Shown: positions 51,000 to 59,343 of the stretch, piece by piece
Numbering within the stretch: the first letter of the stretch is position 1
Layout of the letters: each line of letters starts with the position of its first letter
NCBI GenBank assembly: GCA_910589655.1
Contig: CAJUTJ010000049.1
Span: 1-62,824, forward strand
Source: an uncultured Acetatifactor sp.
GTDB taxonomy: Bacteria > Bacillota > Clostridia > Lachnospirales > Lachnospiraceae
Length of the DNA: 62,824 nucleotides
Reading direction: 5' to 3'
Program-made: the position numbers and the translations under genes
Notes under the pieces: model-generated
The model's database searches: none
What the model was told of the DNA's origin: nothing
The model's input: only the letters and a program-made list of their open reading frames with translations

Positions 51000-51972
51000 T
51001 CTTTTTTTCCGCCTTTTTGGCAGAATCATCCTTGGATTTCGTATCAAATAGATTATCTCCGGGAATACTCTCCATAGCCAGTTCCAAAATTTCTTTGTCG
51101 ATTTCCGCCTCTGTCTTATCTAACGTTTTATTTTTATCATCGGCCTTGTTCTTTTTGCCGGTCTTTGCTTTGTCACCGGTCTTTCCCTTATCGGCGGCTT
51201 TGACCCGCAGCCCTCTCTTCTTAGCCTTTTTGCGCAGTAATTCATCCATTCTCTGATAGTATTCTTCACTGCGCTCCTCCAAAAGCTTATCCCGCGCTTC
51301 CTCCCTCTCTTCCTGCATCCTGAATTGATAATCCAGTTCTTTTACCACACTTTCTTTGATTTCCCGGCACAGCTCGCTGTTATTTTCCTGAAGAGTCTCG
51401 CGGATGAGCTGCTGCAGCAGCCATTGGAGGCGTCTGGATTTCTCCTCCTTGCTGTCCGATGCCGATACTGCCGTTTCCTTTTGTTCCACCACATCAATAG
51501 CTATATTGCCAGACATGGCGCTTCTTCCTGCCGTCCGCATCTGGGCTTGTCCCATATTCTGCATGGTAGTTCGCATTATATCCTGATTCATGCTCTTCGC
51601 CCGGTTCTGCTCCGCACCCTGTATGTAATTTTGCCTAGTTACCTGCCTTACATCCGGCTCCGCTTCCTGTACGGTATCCTGTCTGCTGTCTTCCGATTCT
51701 CCCGGTTCCGTATCCTGACCGCCTTTTTCTTTGGGCACAAGCATGTCCAATTTTCCATCCTTCAGAATCATTTTAATCGCCTTCAACTGAAGTCCCCTTT
51801 CTTTCATTCCCTTAATCTGTTTAAAACGTTCTACATCCTCCTCCGTGTAATAGCGGTGTCCCAGCTCGTTTCGTTTAATCGGAAGGTGCAGCTCCTCCTC
51901 CCAATAACGCAATACATGGCTTTCTACCTTCACTTCTTTTGCTGCGTCTGAAATAAATAGATAATTATTCAT
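50980..51972 (-). CDS. MerR-type DNA-binding protein with coiled coil (RacA-like architecture)
   Basis: A 330-residue protein. Residues 1-75 are a MerR-type winged helix (FISDAAKEVKVESHVLRYWEEELHLPIKR, HRYYTEEDVERFKQIKGMKERGLQLKAIKMIL). Residues 80-175 are Gln/Asp/Thr-rich and probably disordered. Residues 180-260 form a charged coiled coil, and the end is strongly basic (KGKTGDKAKTGKKNKADDKNK). MerR domain plus long coil is the layout of the chromosome-anchoring protein RacA, but no sequence-level link is proven. It is located just downstream of dnaB. Confidence 0.75.
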   Translation of the reverse strand: MNNYLFISDAAKEVKVESHVLRYWEEELHLPIKRNELGHRYYTEEDVERFKQIKGMKERGLQLKAIKMILKDGKLDMLVPKEKGGQDTEPGESEDSRQDTVQEAEPDVRQVTRQNYIQGAEQNRAKSMNQDIMRTTMQNMGQAQMRTAGRSAMSGNIAIDVVEQKETAVSASDSKEEKSRRLQWLLQQLIRETLQENNSELCREIKESVVKELDYQFRMQEEREEARDKLLEERSEEYYQRMDELLRKKAKKRGLRVKAADKGKTGDKAKTGKKNKADDKNKTLDKTEAEIDKEILELAMESIPGDNLFDTKSKDDSAKKAEKKKRHFFF

Positions 51973-52032
51973 ACTATCTCCTTTCTGAAATAGCGGATGA
52001 CATGCTTGTCATGACACCCTTGTGTAAAAAAA

Positions 52033-52070
52033 GAAAGAGAACCAACAATCTCAATTGTTCATTCTCTTTC
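52033..52070 (-). terminator. Terminator after dnaB
   Basis: GAAAGAGAA (52033-52041) pairs with TTCTCTTTC (52062-52070) with extra pairing inside; read leftward it is followed by TTTTTTTAC. Confidence 0.8.
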
Positions 52071-52075
52071 GTAGG

Positions 52076-53431
52076 TTACTCGTATTTTTTATTGGAATGC
52101 TCTAAATTAGCGAACTTAGTGTATTCAGGCAGCCATGCCAGCTCCACTGTTCCGATAGGGCCGTTTCTCTGCTTTGCAATGATGATCTCCGAAATCCCCT
52201 TCTTGTCCGTATCATGATTGTAATAATCATCACGATATAAAAACATTACCACGTCCGCATCCTGCTCTATGGCTCCGGACTCACGCAGATCCGAAAGCAT
52301 GGGTCTGTGATCGGGTCTCTGCTCCACGGCTCGGGACAGCTGTGAAAGCGCTATGACGGGGACATTCAGCTCTCTGGCAAGAGCCTTTAAAGACCGGGAG
52401 ATATCCGAAATTTCCTGCTGTCTGGATTCGTTTCGGCCGCTTCCCGACATGAGCTGCAAATAATCAATCATAATAATGGAAAGATCATATTCCAGCTTGT
52501 ATTTCCTGCACTTGGAGCGGAGTTCCGCAATGGAAATACCGGGAGTGTCATCTATAATCAACTTGGACTTGCCGATGGTTCCTGCACTTTCTATCAGACG
52601 CTCCCACTCCTGATCGTTCAGCTGGCCGGTACGAAGCTTTTGGGCATCCACGTTAGACTCTAAGGAAAACATACGGTTTACCAGCTGCTCCTTACTCATC
52701 TCCAGACTGAACAGCGCCACCGTCAAATCCTTTTTAAAGGCCATATATTGAGCCAGATTCAGCTCAAAAGCAGTCTTTCCCATAGACGGACGGGCTGCCA
52801 CCAGAATCAGGTCTGAGGGCTGCATTCCGGCCGTGCGGTAATCCAAATCAATAAATCCCGTGGGAATACCTGTGACGCTCCCTTTATTTTTTGCCGCTAT
52901 CTCAATCTTGTCCATAGCATTCATGACAATCTGGCGAACCGGTACGAAATTATCCGTAGTACGCTTTTGAACCAGCTGGAACACTCTCTTTTCCGTGTCC
53001 TCCAAGATAAATTCCAGACTTTCTTTTCCCGCGTAACAGGTATTTGCTATTTCTTCATTTAAGCGAATCAGTTTACGAAGTGTAGACTTCTCCGCCACGA
53101 TATTGGCATAATATTTTATATTCGCCGAAGTAGGAACCGCCGTAATTAAATCTCGTACAAATTCCAAACTGCTGACTTCCGGTGGCACATCTTTTTCTTT
53201 CAGCTTATTTTGCAGTGTTACCAGATCTACAGGGCTGTCACTGTCATGCAGCTCCACCATGGTCTCAAAGAGTATACCATACTGCCTATTATAGAAGTCT
53301 TCTCCCGTAATCAGCTCGGATGCCACTACAATAGCTTCCTTATCCATAATCATGGAGCCGATAACAGACTGCTCCGCCTCCACACTGTGTGGCAATATTC
53401 TCTTTAATACATTTTCTTCCATTGCCGGCAT
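52076..53431 (-). CDS. dnaB: Replicative DNA helicase DnaB
   Basis: Hexameric replicative helicase of 451 residues. The N-terminal domain reads RILPHSVEAEQSVIGSMIMD, and the RecA-like motor has ARPSMGKTAFELNLAQ (Walker A), SLEMSKEQLVNRM, IIMIDYLQLMSGSG (Walker B) and LSQLSRAVEQRPDHRPMLSDLRESGAIEQDADVVMFLYR. I start at 53431 (MPAMEENV), which has AGAGGA upstream. It follows rplI by 75 nt. Its loader is presumably the DnaC/DnaI-type protein at 3.5 kb. Confidence 0.96.
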   Translation of the reverse strand: MPAMEENVLKRILPHSVEAEQSVIGSMIMDKEAIVVASELITGEDFYNRQYGILFETMVELHDSDSPVDLVTLQNKLKEKDVPPEVSSLEFVRDLITAVPTSANIKYYANIVAEKSTLRKLIRLNEEIANTCYAGKESLEFILEDTEKRVFQLVQKRTTDNFVPVRQIVMNAMDKIEIAAKNKGSVTGIPTGFIDLDYRTAGMQPSDLILVAARPSMGKTAFELNLAQYMAFKKDLTVALFSLEMSKEQLVNRMFSLESNVDAQKLRTGQLNDQEWERLIESAGTIGKSKLIIDDTPGISIAELRSKCRKYKLEYDLSIIMIDYLQLMSGSGRNESRQQEISDISRSLKALARELNVPVIALSQLSRAVEQRPDHRPMLSDLRESGAIEQDADVVMFLYRDDYYNHDTDKKGISEIIIAKQRNGPIGTVELAWLPEYTKFANLEHSNKKYE

Positions 53432-53506
53432 CTGTCGTATCCTCTGCTTATTTCCCTGCGTTATGAGCATGTATGCGGATCCGCCAGCTCTGCTGCGGGT
53501 ATCCGG

Positions 53507-53953
53507 TTATGCCTCCAATACCTTAACCGTAAGCTTCCCCGTGACCTGAGGGTGAAGCTTTACGGCAACCTCATAGGAGCCGAAGTTCTTCAGGCTCTCC
53601 GGCAGCTGAATTTTCTTTTTATCTATCTCTATATTGTGCTGTTCCTTACAAGCGGCTGCGATTTCCTTGGAAGATACCGAGCCGAAAGCTCTGCCTCCCT
53701 CTCCTGCCTTAATCTTAACCACCACCTGCTTGTCCCCCAGCCTTGCAGCCATCTCCTTTGCCGCATCCAGCTGCTCCTGAGCAATTTTATCACTGTTTGC
53801 CTTCTGCAGCTTCAAATCATTCATATTTTTAGGGGTAGCCTCCACACCAATCTTCTTAGGAAGAATAAAATTTCTGGCATATCCTTCACTGACTTCTATT
53901 ACATCACCCTTTTTGCCAAGCTTTTTCTCATCCTGTAGTAAAATAATCTTCAT
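53507..53953 (-). CDS. rplI: 50S ribosomal protein L9
   Basis: Ribosomal protein L9, 148 residues. The conserved N-terminus is MKIILLQDEKKLGKKGDVIEVSEGYARNFILPKKIGVEAT, followed by a long connecting helix and a C-terminal domain with GRAFGSVSSKEIAAA. GAAAGGGG precedes the ATG. It lies between gdpP and dnaB, the usual order in Bacillota. Confidence 0.97.
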   Translation of the reverse strand: MKIILLQDEKKLGKKGDVIEVSEGYARNFILPKKIGVEATPKNMNDLKLQKANSDKIAQEQLDAAKEMAARLGDKQVVVKIKAGEGGRAFGSVSSKEIAAACKEQHNIEIDKKKIQLPESLKNFGSYEVAVKLHPQVTGKLTVKVLEA

Positions 53954-54064
53954 GCAATCAAACCCCTTTCTATATCCTGTAAATTTCTGTCGTTTGTTTC
54001 TGCAGCATCCTTTATCTTGTTGGTTTCTTCACAATCCGCTTTTGTGTATATCAACTATACTCCG

Positions 54065-56116
54065 CTATATCTCCCGATTCTCCAACATGGAATCAATGGT
54101 ATGCTTCAAAGCGCCGATAGCTTCAATAATACCCACGCCCTCCATTTGGCAGGCCGCTATATTCATATGGCCGCCGCCGCCCATGCGCTCCATGATGATC
54201 TGCACATTCACTTCGTCAATGGATCTGGCGCTGACGTATATTTTCCCTTGATAATCCGTCAGTACGAAGCTGGCTTTAATCCCCTTAATGTTCAAAAGTT
54301 CATTTGCCGCCTGAGCGCCGATTACGGTGGGGCTTGGCAGATCATCCGCAGAACAGATGGAAATGGCAAAGCTCTGCTTATATATTTCTGCCTGACTGAC
54401 GGCATCCGCCTTGGCCTTATATTCCAAGGCATCCTCCCGGAACAGCTTTCGGACACGAGTCACATCCGCACCGTTACGCCGCAGGAAAGCGGCAGCCTCA
54501 AAGGTGCGAACCCCTGTCTTAGTCATAAAATTATTGGTATCAATCATAATGCCGGAATACATGCAGTCTGCCTCTTCCGGATGAATCTTAATATTGTCAT
54601 AGGTATACTGCAATATCTCGGAAACCATCTCACAGGCCGAAGAAGCATATGGCTCCACATAGGAAAGGGTTGCATTCTCGATAGTCTCCGTTCCCTGCCT
54701 GTGATGATCCAGCACTACCACCGATTTACAGAACCTCAGCAGCTCAGGGCATTCCGTCAGCGTGGGCTTATTCACGTCCACCACCACCAACACCGCATTG
54801 CTGTTTGCGGCTTCAATGGCCTGCTGATTCCCGATAATCATATCCTCTTCATATTCGGGATTATTTCGGAATAAGTCTGCCATGGGCTGAATCGCCGGCG
54901 TAATATCATTTAAAACTATATGAACCTTACGCCCCAGCGTCTGGGCAATCCGGTAAATCCCCACCACGGCGCCAAAGCTGTCTGCATCCGGCATCCGGTG
55001 CCCCATTACCAGCACCATATCTTTGCCGGTAATAATTTCCCGAAGGGCATGTGCTTTTACGCGAGCCTTCACACGGGTATTCTTTTCCACCTGCTGGCTC
55101 TTTCCGCCGTAATAGGTAATACTCTCGGGTGTCTTGATAACCGCTTGGTCTCCGCCGCGTCCGAGAGCCAAATCAATGGCATTTCTTGCAAACTCATAAT
55201 TCTGAGCGTAGGTCAGACCGTCCAGACCCACACCGATACTGATGGTAACGGCCATTTCGTTTCCGATGTTCACCGTCTTCACTTCTTCTAAAAGGTCAAA
55301 GCGTGTTTCCTGAAGCTTTGTAATGGCTTTCTTTCGCAGAATCACCAGATACTTGTCTTTCTCCAGCTTCTTGCTAATGCCGTCAAGGGCGGAAATGTAC
55401 TTATTCACTTTACGGTCAATCAGAGCGATCAGCAGCGAGCGGCGTACTTCCTCCACACTCTCCAGCGCTTCCTCATAATTGTCCAGATAAATCATTCCCA
55501 CTGCAAGACTCTGGTCATCTATTTCCTGCAGCGCAATGTGAAGCGCCGTCTCGTCATACAGATACAGTGCGATCAGATAGCCGTTGTAGTCCTTGGCATC
55601 AATCATATCACTGTGTTCCGCCATTTCTTTCAGAGATATTTTCTTAAACTTGGCAACAAATTCGTTTCCCTCGTATTCCAGCTCATACTGTGCCTCGTCC
55701 ACTCCCATATCATCCGGAAGCCGGTCTCTGGTAATAGTGGGAAACAATGATGTAATAGACTTATTGTAACCCTTGGGCTGATGTACCACTGTCTCGAAAG
55801 CTATGTTTGTCCAAATGACTTTTCCCGAATCATCCAAAAGCGCATACGGCAAGTCCATATCACGCAAAAGCTTGCGCTGTATCTGCCCGTATTCCGTGGC
55901 AAAGCTTATAAGCTCATTCATAATGATGGGTTTATTGTAAAAATAACGAGACAGTGTAATGGCAAAATAGAGAACACAAAAACCGGACAGCAACGCTCCG
56001 GCCCGCAGGTCTATCAGGAACATGGCTGCATCTATAGCTATCATCAATATGCCAAGATAAATGCTAAACTGTATATATGTTTTTATACGGCCCTTTAACT
56101 TAATTCTCTTCTTCAT
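54065..56116 (-). CDS. gdpP: Cyclic-di-AMP phosphodiesterase GdpP
   Basis: Membrane-bound phosphodiesterase that hydrolyses c-di-AMP and so influences wall and osmotic homeostasis. Two membrane helices open the protein (FSIYLGILMIAIDAAMFLID and ALLSGFCVLYFAITLSRYFY). Next come a PAS domain (LPYALLDDSGKVIWTN), a degenerate GGDEF domain and DHH-DHHA1, with catalytic motifs MGHRMPDADSFGA, VVVDVNKP and VVLDHHRQG and a final GGGGHMNIAACQM. Length 683. The start at 56116 follows GAGGTATACCGT. It heads the gdpP-rplI-dnaB leftward cluster. Confidence 0.94.
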   Translation of the reverse strand: MKKRIKLKGRIKTYIQFSIYLGILMIAIDAAMFLIDLRAGALLSGFCVLYFAITLSRYFYNKPIIMNELISFATEYGQIQRKLLRDMDLPYALLDDSGKVIWTNIAFETVVHQPKGYNKSITSLFPTITRDRLPDDMGVDEAQYELEYEGNEFVAKFKKISLKEMAEHSDMIDAKDYNGYLIALYLYDETALHIALQEIDDQSLAVGMIYLDNYEEALESVEEVRRSLLIALIDRKVNKYISALDGISKKLEKDKYLVILRKKAITKLQETRFDLLEEVKTVNIGNEMAVTISIGVGLDGLTYAQNYEFARNAIDLALGRGGDQAVIKTPESITYYGGKSQQVEKNTRVKARVKAHALREIITGKDMVLVMGHRMPDADSFGAVVGIYRIAQTLGRKVHIVLNDITPAIQPMADLFRNNPEYEEDMIIGNQQAIEAANSNAVLVVVDVNKPTLTECPELLRFCKSVVVLDHHRQGTETIENATLSYVEPYASSACEMVSEILQYTYDNIKIHPEEADCMYSGIMIDTNNFMTKTGVRTFEAAAFLRRNGADVTRVRKLFREDALEYKAKADAVSQAEIYKQSFAISICSADDLPSPTVIGAQAANELLNIKGIKASFVLTDYQGKIYVSARSIDEVNVQIIMERMGGGGHMNIAACQMEGVGIIEAIGALKHTIDSMLENREI

Positions 56117-56232
56117 ACGGTATACCTCACAGCGCAGAGTCAAAATACTCCGCCCCTACCGTTCATTTTATCATATTCTTGTTGACTATGCCACAATTTA
56201 ATTTGTCGAATGTCGAAATGTTTTGTTGAACC

Positions 56233-56366
56233 GTTACTTTTCACTCCCACGCCACCGCAAGGTGTTTTCACGCGTTTTTGCGTGACAAACCCGAGGGCAG
56301 CCGTGCGCGAAACCGCTGTTTTGCGGTTTCTGTGCATGCGTTACTGGTCGCGGAGCGAACAGTAAC
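56233..56366 (-). repeat. MITE-like repeat, array element 1
   Basis: A 134-bp copy in reverse orientation, starting GTTACTTTTCACTCCCACGC and ending GCGGAGCGAACAGTAAC. It is flanked on both sides by GTTGAACC (56225-56232 and 56367-56374). Confidence 0.9.
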
Positions 56367-56374
56367 GTTGAACC

Positions 56375-56507
56375 GTTACTTTTCACTCCCACGCCACCGC
56401 GAGGCGTTTTCACGCGTTTTTGCGTGACAAACCCGAGAGCAGCCTGCGCGAAACCGCTGTTTTGCGGTTTCTGTGCATGCGTTACTGGTCGCGGAGCGAA
56501 CAGTAAC
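56375..56507 (-). repeat. MITE-like repeat, array element 2
   Basis: A 133-bp copy in the same orientation as element 1 and nearly identical to it. It is flanked by GTTGAACC at 56367-56374 and 56508-56515, so adjacent elements share one duplicated 8-mer. Confidence 0.9.
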
Positions 56508-56515
56508 GTTGAACC

Positions 56516-56656
56516 GTAATAGTTCAGACAGCCCGTCTCCCGAAGTCAAAATCACATCCCCATGCAATTTTGCGGAACATGCAGGCGCCAATACGCATTC
56601 TTTCCGCGTTTTATGTGCATTCTCGTGACAGTTCCGTGCCTTGTCTGAACTGTTAC
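56516..56656 (-). repeat. Second, related repeat type, array element 3
   Basis: A 141-bp element with different ends: GTAATAGTTCAGACA (left) and TGTCTGAACTGTTAC (right), which are inverted repeats of each other. Its inside contains GCAATTTTGCGGAACATGC and CGCATTCTTTCCGCG. It is preceded by the same GTTGAACC 8-mer as elements 1 and 2; the right flank AATGAGCC matches at 5 of 8. A related copy is at 57957. Confidence 0.8.
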
Positions 56657-56668
56657 AATGAGCCAAAA

Positions 56669-56692
56669 AGCTCCGGCTTTTCAGCCGGAGCT
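56669..56692 (-). terminator. Terminator of the rpsF-ssb-rpsR operon
   Basis: AGCTCCGGCT (56669-56678) pairs with AGCCGGAGCT (56683-56692); read leftward it is followed by TTTTTGG. Confidence 0.88.
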
Positions 56693-56710
56693 CCCTTACC
56701 AGAATTTCAT

Positions 56711-56974
56711 TTAATCCTGAACATAAGGCATCAATGCAACGTGACGCGCTCTCTTGATAGCTGCGGTCAGCGCTCTCTGATGCTTTGCGCAATTGCCGGT
56801 AATACGGCGGGGAAGGATTTTTCCTCTCTCGGATACATATCTCTTTAACTTGTTGGTATCCTTGTAATCAATCACATTATCTTTACCACAGAATACACAG
56901 ACTTTTTTTCTTCTGCGGACTCCGCCTTTTTTTCTCATGGGAGAATCGGGTTTCTCTGCTTTATTGTAAGCCAT
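56711..56974 (-). CDS. rpsR: 30S ribosomal protein S18
   Basis: Ribosomal protein S18, 87 residues, with the conserved DYKDTNKLKRYVSERGKILPRRITGNCAKHQRALTAAIKRARHVALMPY core. The N-terminal region has CVFCGKD and a later Cys/His pair (NCAKH), so this is the zinc-binding form. It is the last gene of the rpsF-ssb-rpsR operon. Confidence 0.97.
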   Translation of the reverse strand: MAYNKAEKPDSPMRKKGGVRRRKKVCVFCGKDNVIDYKDTNKLKRYVSERGKILPRRITGNCAKHQRALTAAIKRARHVALMPYVQD

Positions 56975-57002
56975 GTCAATGCCTCCTATCCTTCAAATTC
57001 AC

Positions 57003-57506
57003 TTAGTTAAACGGTAATTCTTCGTCAATGCCGTCAGGGATGTTCATAAAACCGTCACCGGCTCCGGACGCCGCCGGTGCGTTGTTTGCACCTGCAAAAC
57101 CGCCTCCGTTATTATAACCGCCATTATTGTAACCGCCGTTACCAAATCCGCCGTTATTGTAACCTCCGTCATTTCCGCCGGATGCATTCTTACTCTCGGC
57201 AAACTCAATATCTTCTACTATGATTCGGACACTGTACACCATCTGTCCGTCCTTATTGGTATAGTTATCGTTCTGAACTCTTCCGCTGAGAACCACTTTC
57301 GTACCTTTGTGTAAATATCTCTCAACAAATTCAGCCTGCTTCCCAAATGATGTGCAGTTAAAGAAATCCGCATCAGGTTCGCCCTCACGCTTAAATCTTC
57401 TGTCCACTGCAACGGAATAACGCGCTACGGCGGTCTGGCTGGCCCCTTGTGAATATCTCACTTCAGGGTCTCTTGTCAAACGTCCCATAAGAATTACTTT
57501 ATTCAT
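57003..57506 (-). CDS. ssb: Single-stranded DNA-binding protein
   Basis: SSB of 167 residues. The OB fold reads MNKVILMGRLTRDPEVRYSQG, then DFFNCTSFGKQAEFVERYLHKGTKVVLSGRVQNDNYTNKDGQ. The linker is Gly/Asn-rich with a repeated GGYNNGG unit. The acidic tail DGIDEELPFN ends in the partner-binding DELPF-type motif. It lies between rpsF (18 nt upstream) and rpsR (28 nt downstream). Confidence 0.97.
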   Translation of the reverse strand: MNKVILMGRLTRDPEVRYSQGASQTAVARYSVAVDRRFKREGEPDADFFNCTSFGKQAEFVERYLHKGTKVVLSGRVQNDNYTNKDGQMVYSVRIIVEDIEFAESKNASGGNDGGYNNGGFGNGGYNNGGYNNGGGFAGANNAPAASGAGDGFMNIPDGIDEELPFN

Positions 57507-57524
57507 ATTTCTTCTCGCTTTCTA

Positions 57525-57815
57525 TTAAGCCTCGTCCTGTTTAACGATTAAGTATCTGATTACATTGTCCATAATGCGAATACGGCTCTCAATTTCTGCC
57601 GGGGCAGTGCTCTCAGCATCGAATCTGATGAAATAGTAGAAAGCTTCCTTCATCTTCTGGATTTCATAAGCAAGTCTCTTCTTGCCCCAATCGTCCACTT
57701 CTGTGATGGTACCGCCAAATCTCTCGACAAGAGCCTTGCACTTATCCACAACTGCAGCTCTCTCTTCATCTTCGATCTTAGCGCTAACAACAACGGCTAA
57801 TTCATACTTATTCAT
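57525..57815 (-). CDS. rpsF: 30S ribosomal protein S6
   Basis: Ribosomal protein S6, 96 residues, starting MNKYELAVVVSAKIEDEERAAVVDKCKALVERFGGTITEVDDWGKKRLAYEIQKMKEAFYYFIRFDAE. The ATG at 57815 follows AAAGGAGGTAAC. It is first in the rpsF-ssb-rpsR operon and pairs with S18 in the 30S platform. Confidence 0.97.
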   Translation of the reverse strand: MNKYELAVVVSAKIEDEERAAVVDKCKALVERFGGTITEVDDWGKKRLAYEIQKMKEAFYYFIRFDAESTAPAEIESRIRIMDNVIRYLIVKQDEA

Positions 57816-57956
57816 GCTTGTTACCTCCTTTTGGTCTCTGGCCCGCAATTACATGCGCGCAAGGAAAATTATTCATCACGAATAAATATGATACCATACA
57901 CCCTCATATATTTCAAGTGTTTTGCACATTATTTTCCGAAACCGATATATTATCGG

Positions 57957-58137
57957 GTAACAGTTCAGACAGGTCACTGAACCGTTACAAGATGCACACA
58001 AAACGCGGAAAGAATACGTTTTGGCGCCCGCATGTCTCGCAAAATTGCATAGAGACGCGATTTTGCCTTCGCGGGAAGGGCTGTCTCAGATTTGCAGCAG
58101 CGATTTCACGCACGGCTGTCTCGGATTTGTAACGCAA
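57957..58137 (+). repeat. Composite repeat: second-type left part joined to GTTAC-family right part
   Basis: Starts GTAACAGTTCAGACA and continues through AAAACGCGGAAAGAATACG and CGCAAAATTGCAT, matching the reverse complement of 56516-56656. After about 58095 it changes to GCGATTTCACGCACGGCTGTC and TTTGTAACGCA, typical of the right half of the GTTAC family. It fills the gap between rpsF and the DUF951 gene and looks like one element inserted in or fused to another. Confidence 0.65.
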
Positions 58138-58153
58138 AACAAAAACACACGCT

Positions 58154-58339
58154 CTAAGACTCGGCAGGACATATTTCTTTTATATTTTTTTCCAATAGCT
58201 TTCTGGCTATCATGATCTGATGTCCGCATCCTCTGCACTTAATTCTGAAATCCGCACCGACTCTCAGGACATCCCATTCTTTGCTTCCGCAAGGATGCTG
58301 CTTTTTTAACTTCAACATGTCTCCAACGTTGATCTCCAT
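58154..58339 (-). CDS. DUF951 domain protein
   Basis: A 61-residue protein covering a whole DUF951 domain: MEINVGDMLKLKKQHPCGSKEWDVLRVGADFRIKCRGCGHQIMIARKLLEKNIKEI. The three conserved Cys (CG in HPCG, CRGC) suggest zinc binding in an OB-like fold. Members are usually found near rpsF/ssb or mechanosensitive channel genes in Bacillota; the function is unknown. AGAGGT precedes the ATG. Confidence 0.9.
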   Translation of the reverse strand: MEINVGDMLKLKKQHPCGSKEWDVLRVGADFRIKCRGCGHQIMIARKLLEKNIKEICPAES

Positions 58340-58401
58340 GTTCTACCTCTTTCTATATTTATTGTTTATACTTCCTCTCCCGTTTTTGCAAAAATGCCCC
58401 C

Positions 58402-59241
58402 CTACAAATTACCCGCAAGAAAGTCTTTTACCACTCCGAAAAATTCCCGCAGCATATTGTTCAGCAGATTCGCCCAGTGGGTACTTGCAGCCAGCCCCTG
58501 TACGGTGCCGTACCCTTGTTTCTTCGCAATGGACATTGCGCGGAATACATGAAAATTATTTGTCACGATTACCACATTGTCCCTTGTTTTATCAATCAGC
58601 CTTGCGCTATATACCAGATTCTCCAATGTATTTGTGGATGCATCCTCCATAACGATACGCTCCTGCGCAATCCCTTTGGCAATCAGGTAATCCCTCATTC
58701 CCTGCGCCTCGCTGACCGGTTCATTATTCCCTTGTCCTCCGGAAACAATGACCAATGTGTCCGGATTATTCCGGAGGTACTCCGCCGCTTTATCCAATCT
58801 TCTCTGCAGTACGTCACTGGGTCCCGATTCCTTTATCTGTGCTCCTAAGATGATACATACATCTGCTCCCGGTTTTGGAACCGCCGCAAACCGGCTGAGA
58901 ATCAATCCCTCAATCACAAGAAAAAACAATGTGCCTATAACGAATATAAAGCCTATAGTTCTCCTGATCCACCTCGGAATCCGCGCCACCCACGACCTAT
59001 GCGCCAGGAAAAAAGCAAGCAGCCCACATCCGGCAGCCAATATACTCCAAATCATAAAGAAATTGGAACCTGTATTTACAAAAAAAAGTTGAAAAATAAA
59101 ATAAATTAAGCTGAATATTCCAAGTACGCCAAAGAAAACAGCCGTTATAAATTTATTTTTAACCTCTGCTCCGCGCCTGTCCAAATAGATCACTCTTCTG
59201 CTTTTTTCCAATGGTATGAGATGCTCTTTTCCTTTTTTCAT
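58402..59241 (-). CDS. YdcF family membrane protein (DUF218)
   Basis: A 279-residue protein with four membrane helices (FITAVFFGVLGIFSLIYFIFQLFF and three more by residue 120) and a DUF218 domain outside or inside the membrane: DVCIILGAQIKESGPSDVLQRRLDKAAEYL, VIVSGGQGNNEPVSEAQGMRDYL, MEDASTNTLENL and VIVTNNFHVFRAMSIAKKQGY. DUF218 proteins (YdcF, SanA) are linked to envelope integrity. The ATG at 59241 has no ribosome site, and the -10 box lies six nucleotides upstream, so the mRNA may be leaderless. Confidence 0.85.
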   Translation of the reverse strand: MKKGKEHLIPLEKSRRVIYLDRRGAEVKNKFITAVFFGVLGIFSLIYFIFQLFFVNTGSNFFMIWSILAAGCGLLAFFLAHRSWVARIPRWIRRTIGFIFVIGTLFFLVIEGLILSRFAAVPKPGADVCIILGAQIKESGPSDVLQRRLDKAAEYLRNNPDTLVIVSGGQGNNEPVSEAQGMRDYLIAKGIAQERIVMEDASTNTLENLVYSARLIDKTRDNVVIVTNNFHVFRAMSIAKKQGYGTVQGLAASTHWANLLNNMLREFFGVVKDFLAGNL

Positions 59242-59247
59242 AAATAT

Positions 59248-59277
59248 ACTATAACATATTTCGTCAGATTTGCTCAA
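59248..59277 (-). promoter_or_regulatory. Promoter directly abutting the ydcF start
   Basis: Read leftward: TTGAGC (59277-59272), an 18-nt spacer and TATAGT (59253-59248). The expected transcription start falls on or within a base or two of the A of the ATG at 59241. Confidence 0.5.
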
Positions 59278-59343
59278 TAGCGCTGACCCCTCCGTTTCTT
59301 AAGATTTTCTTATATAATAATGAAAATCCCCTGTAGATTATGG

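Noticed and set aside
56376..56792. 138-codon leftward reading frame containing CTETAKQRFRAG
   Set aside because: It is made from MITE array sequence and the terminator region; similar frames (TSNACTETAKQRF) appear in other copies simply because the repeat is the same.
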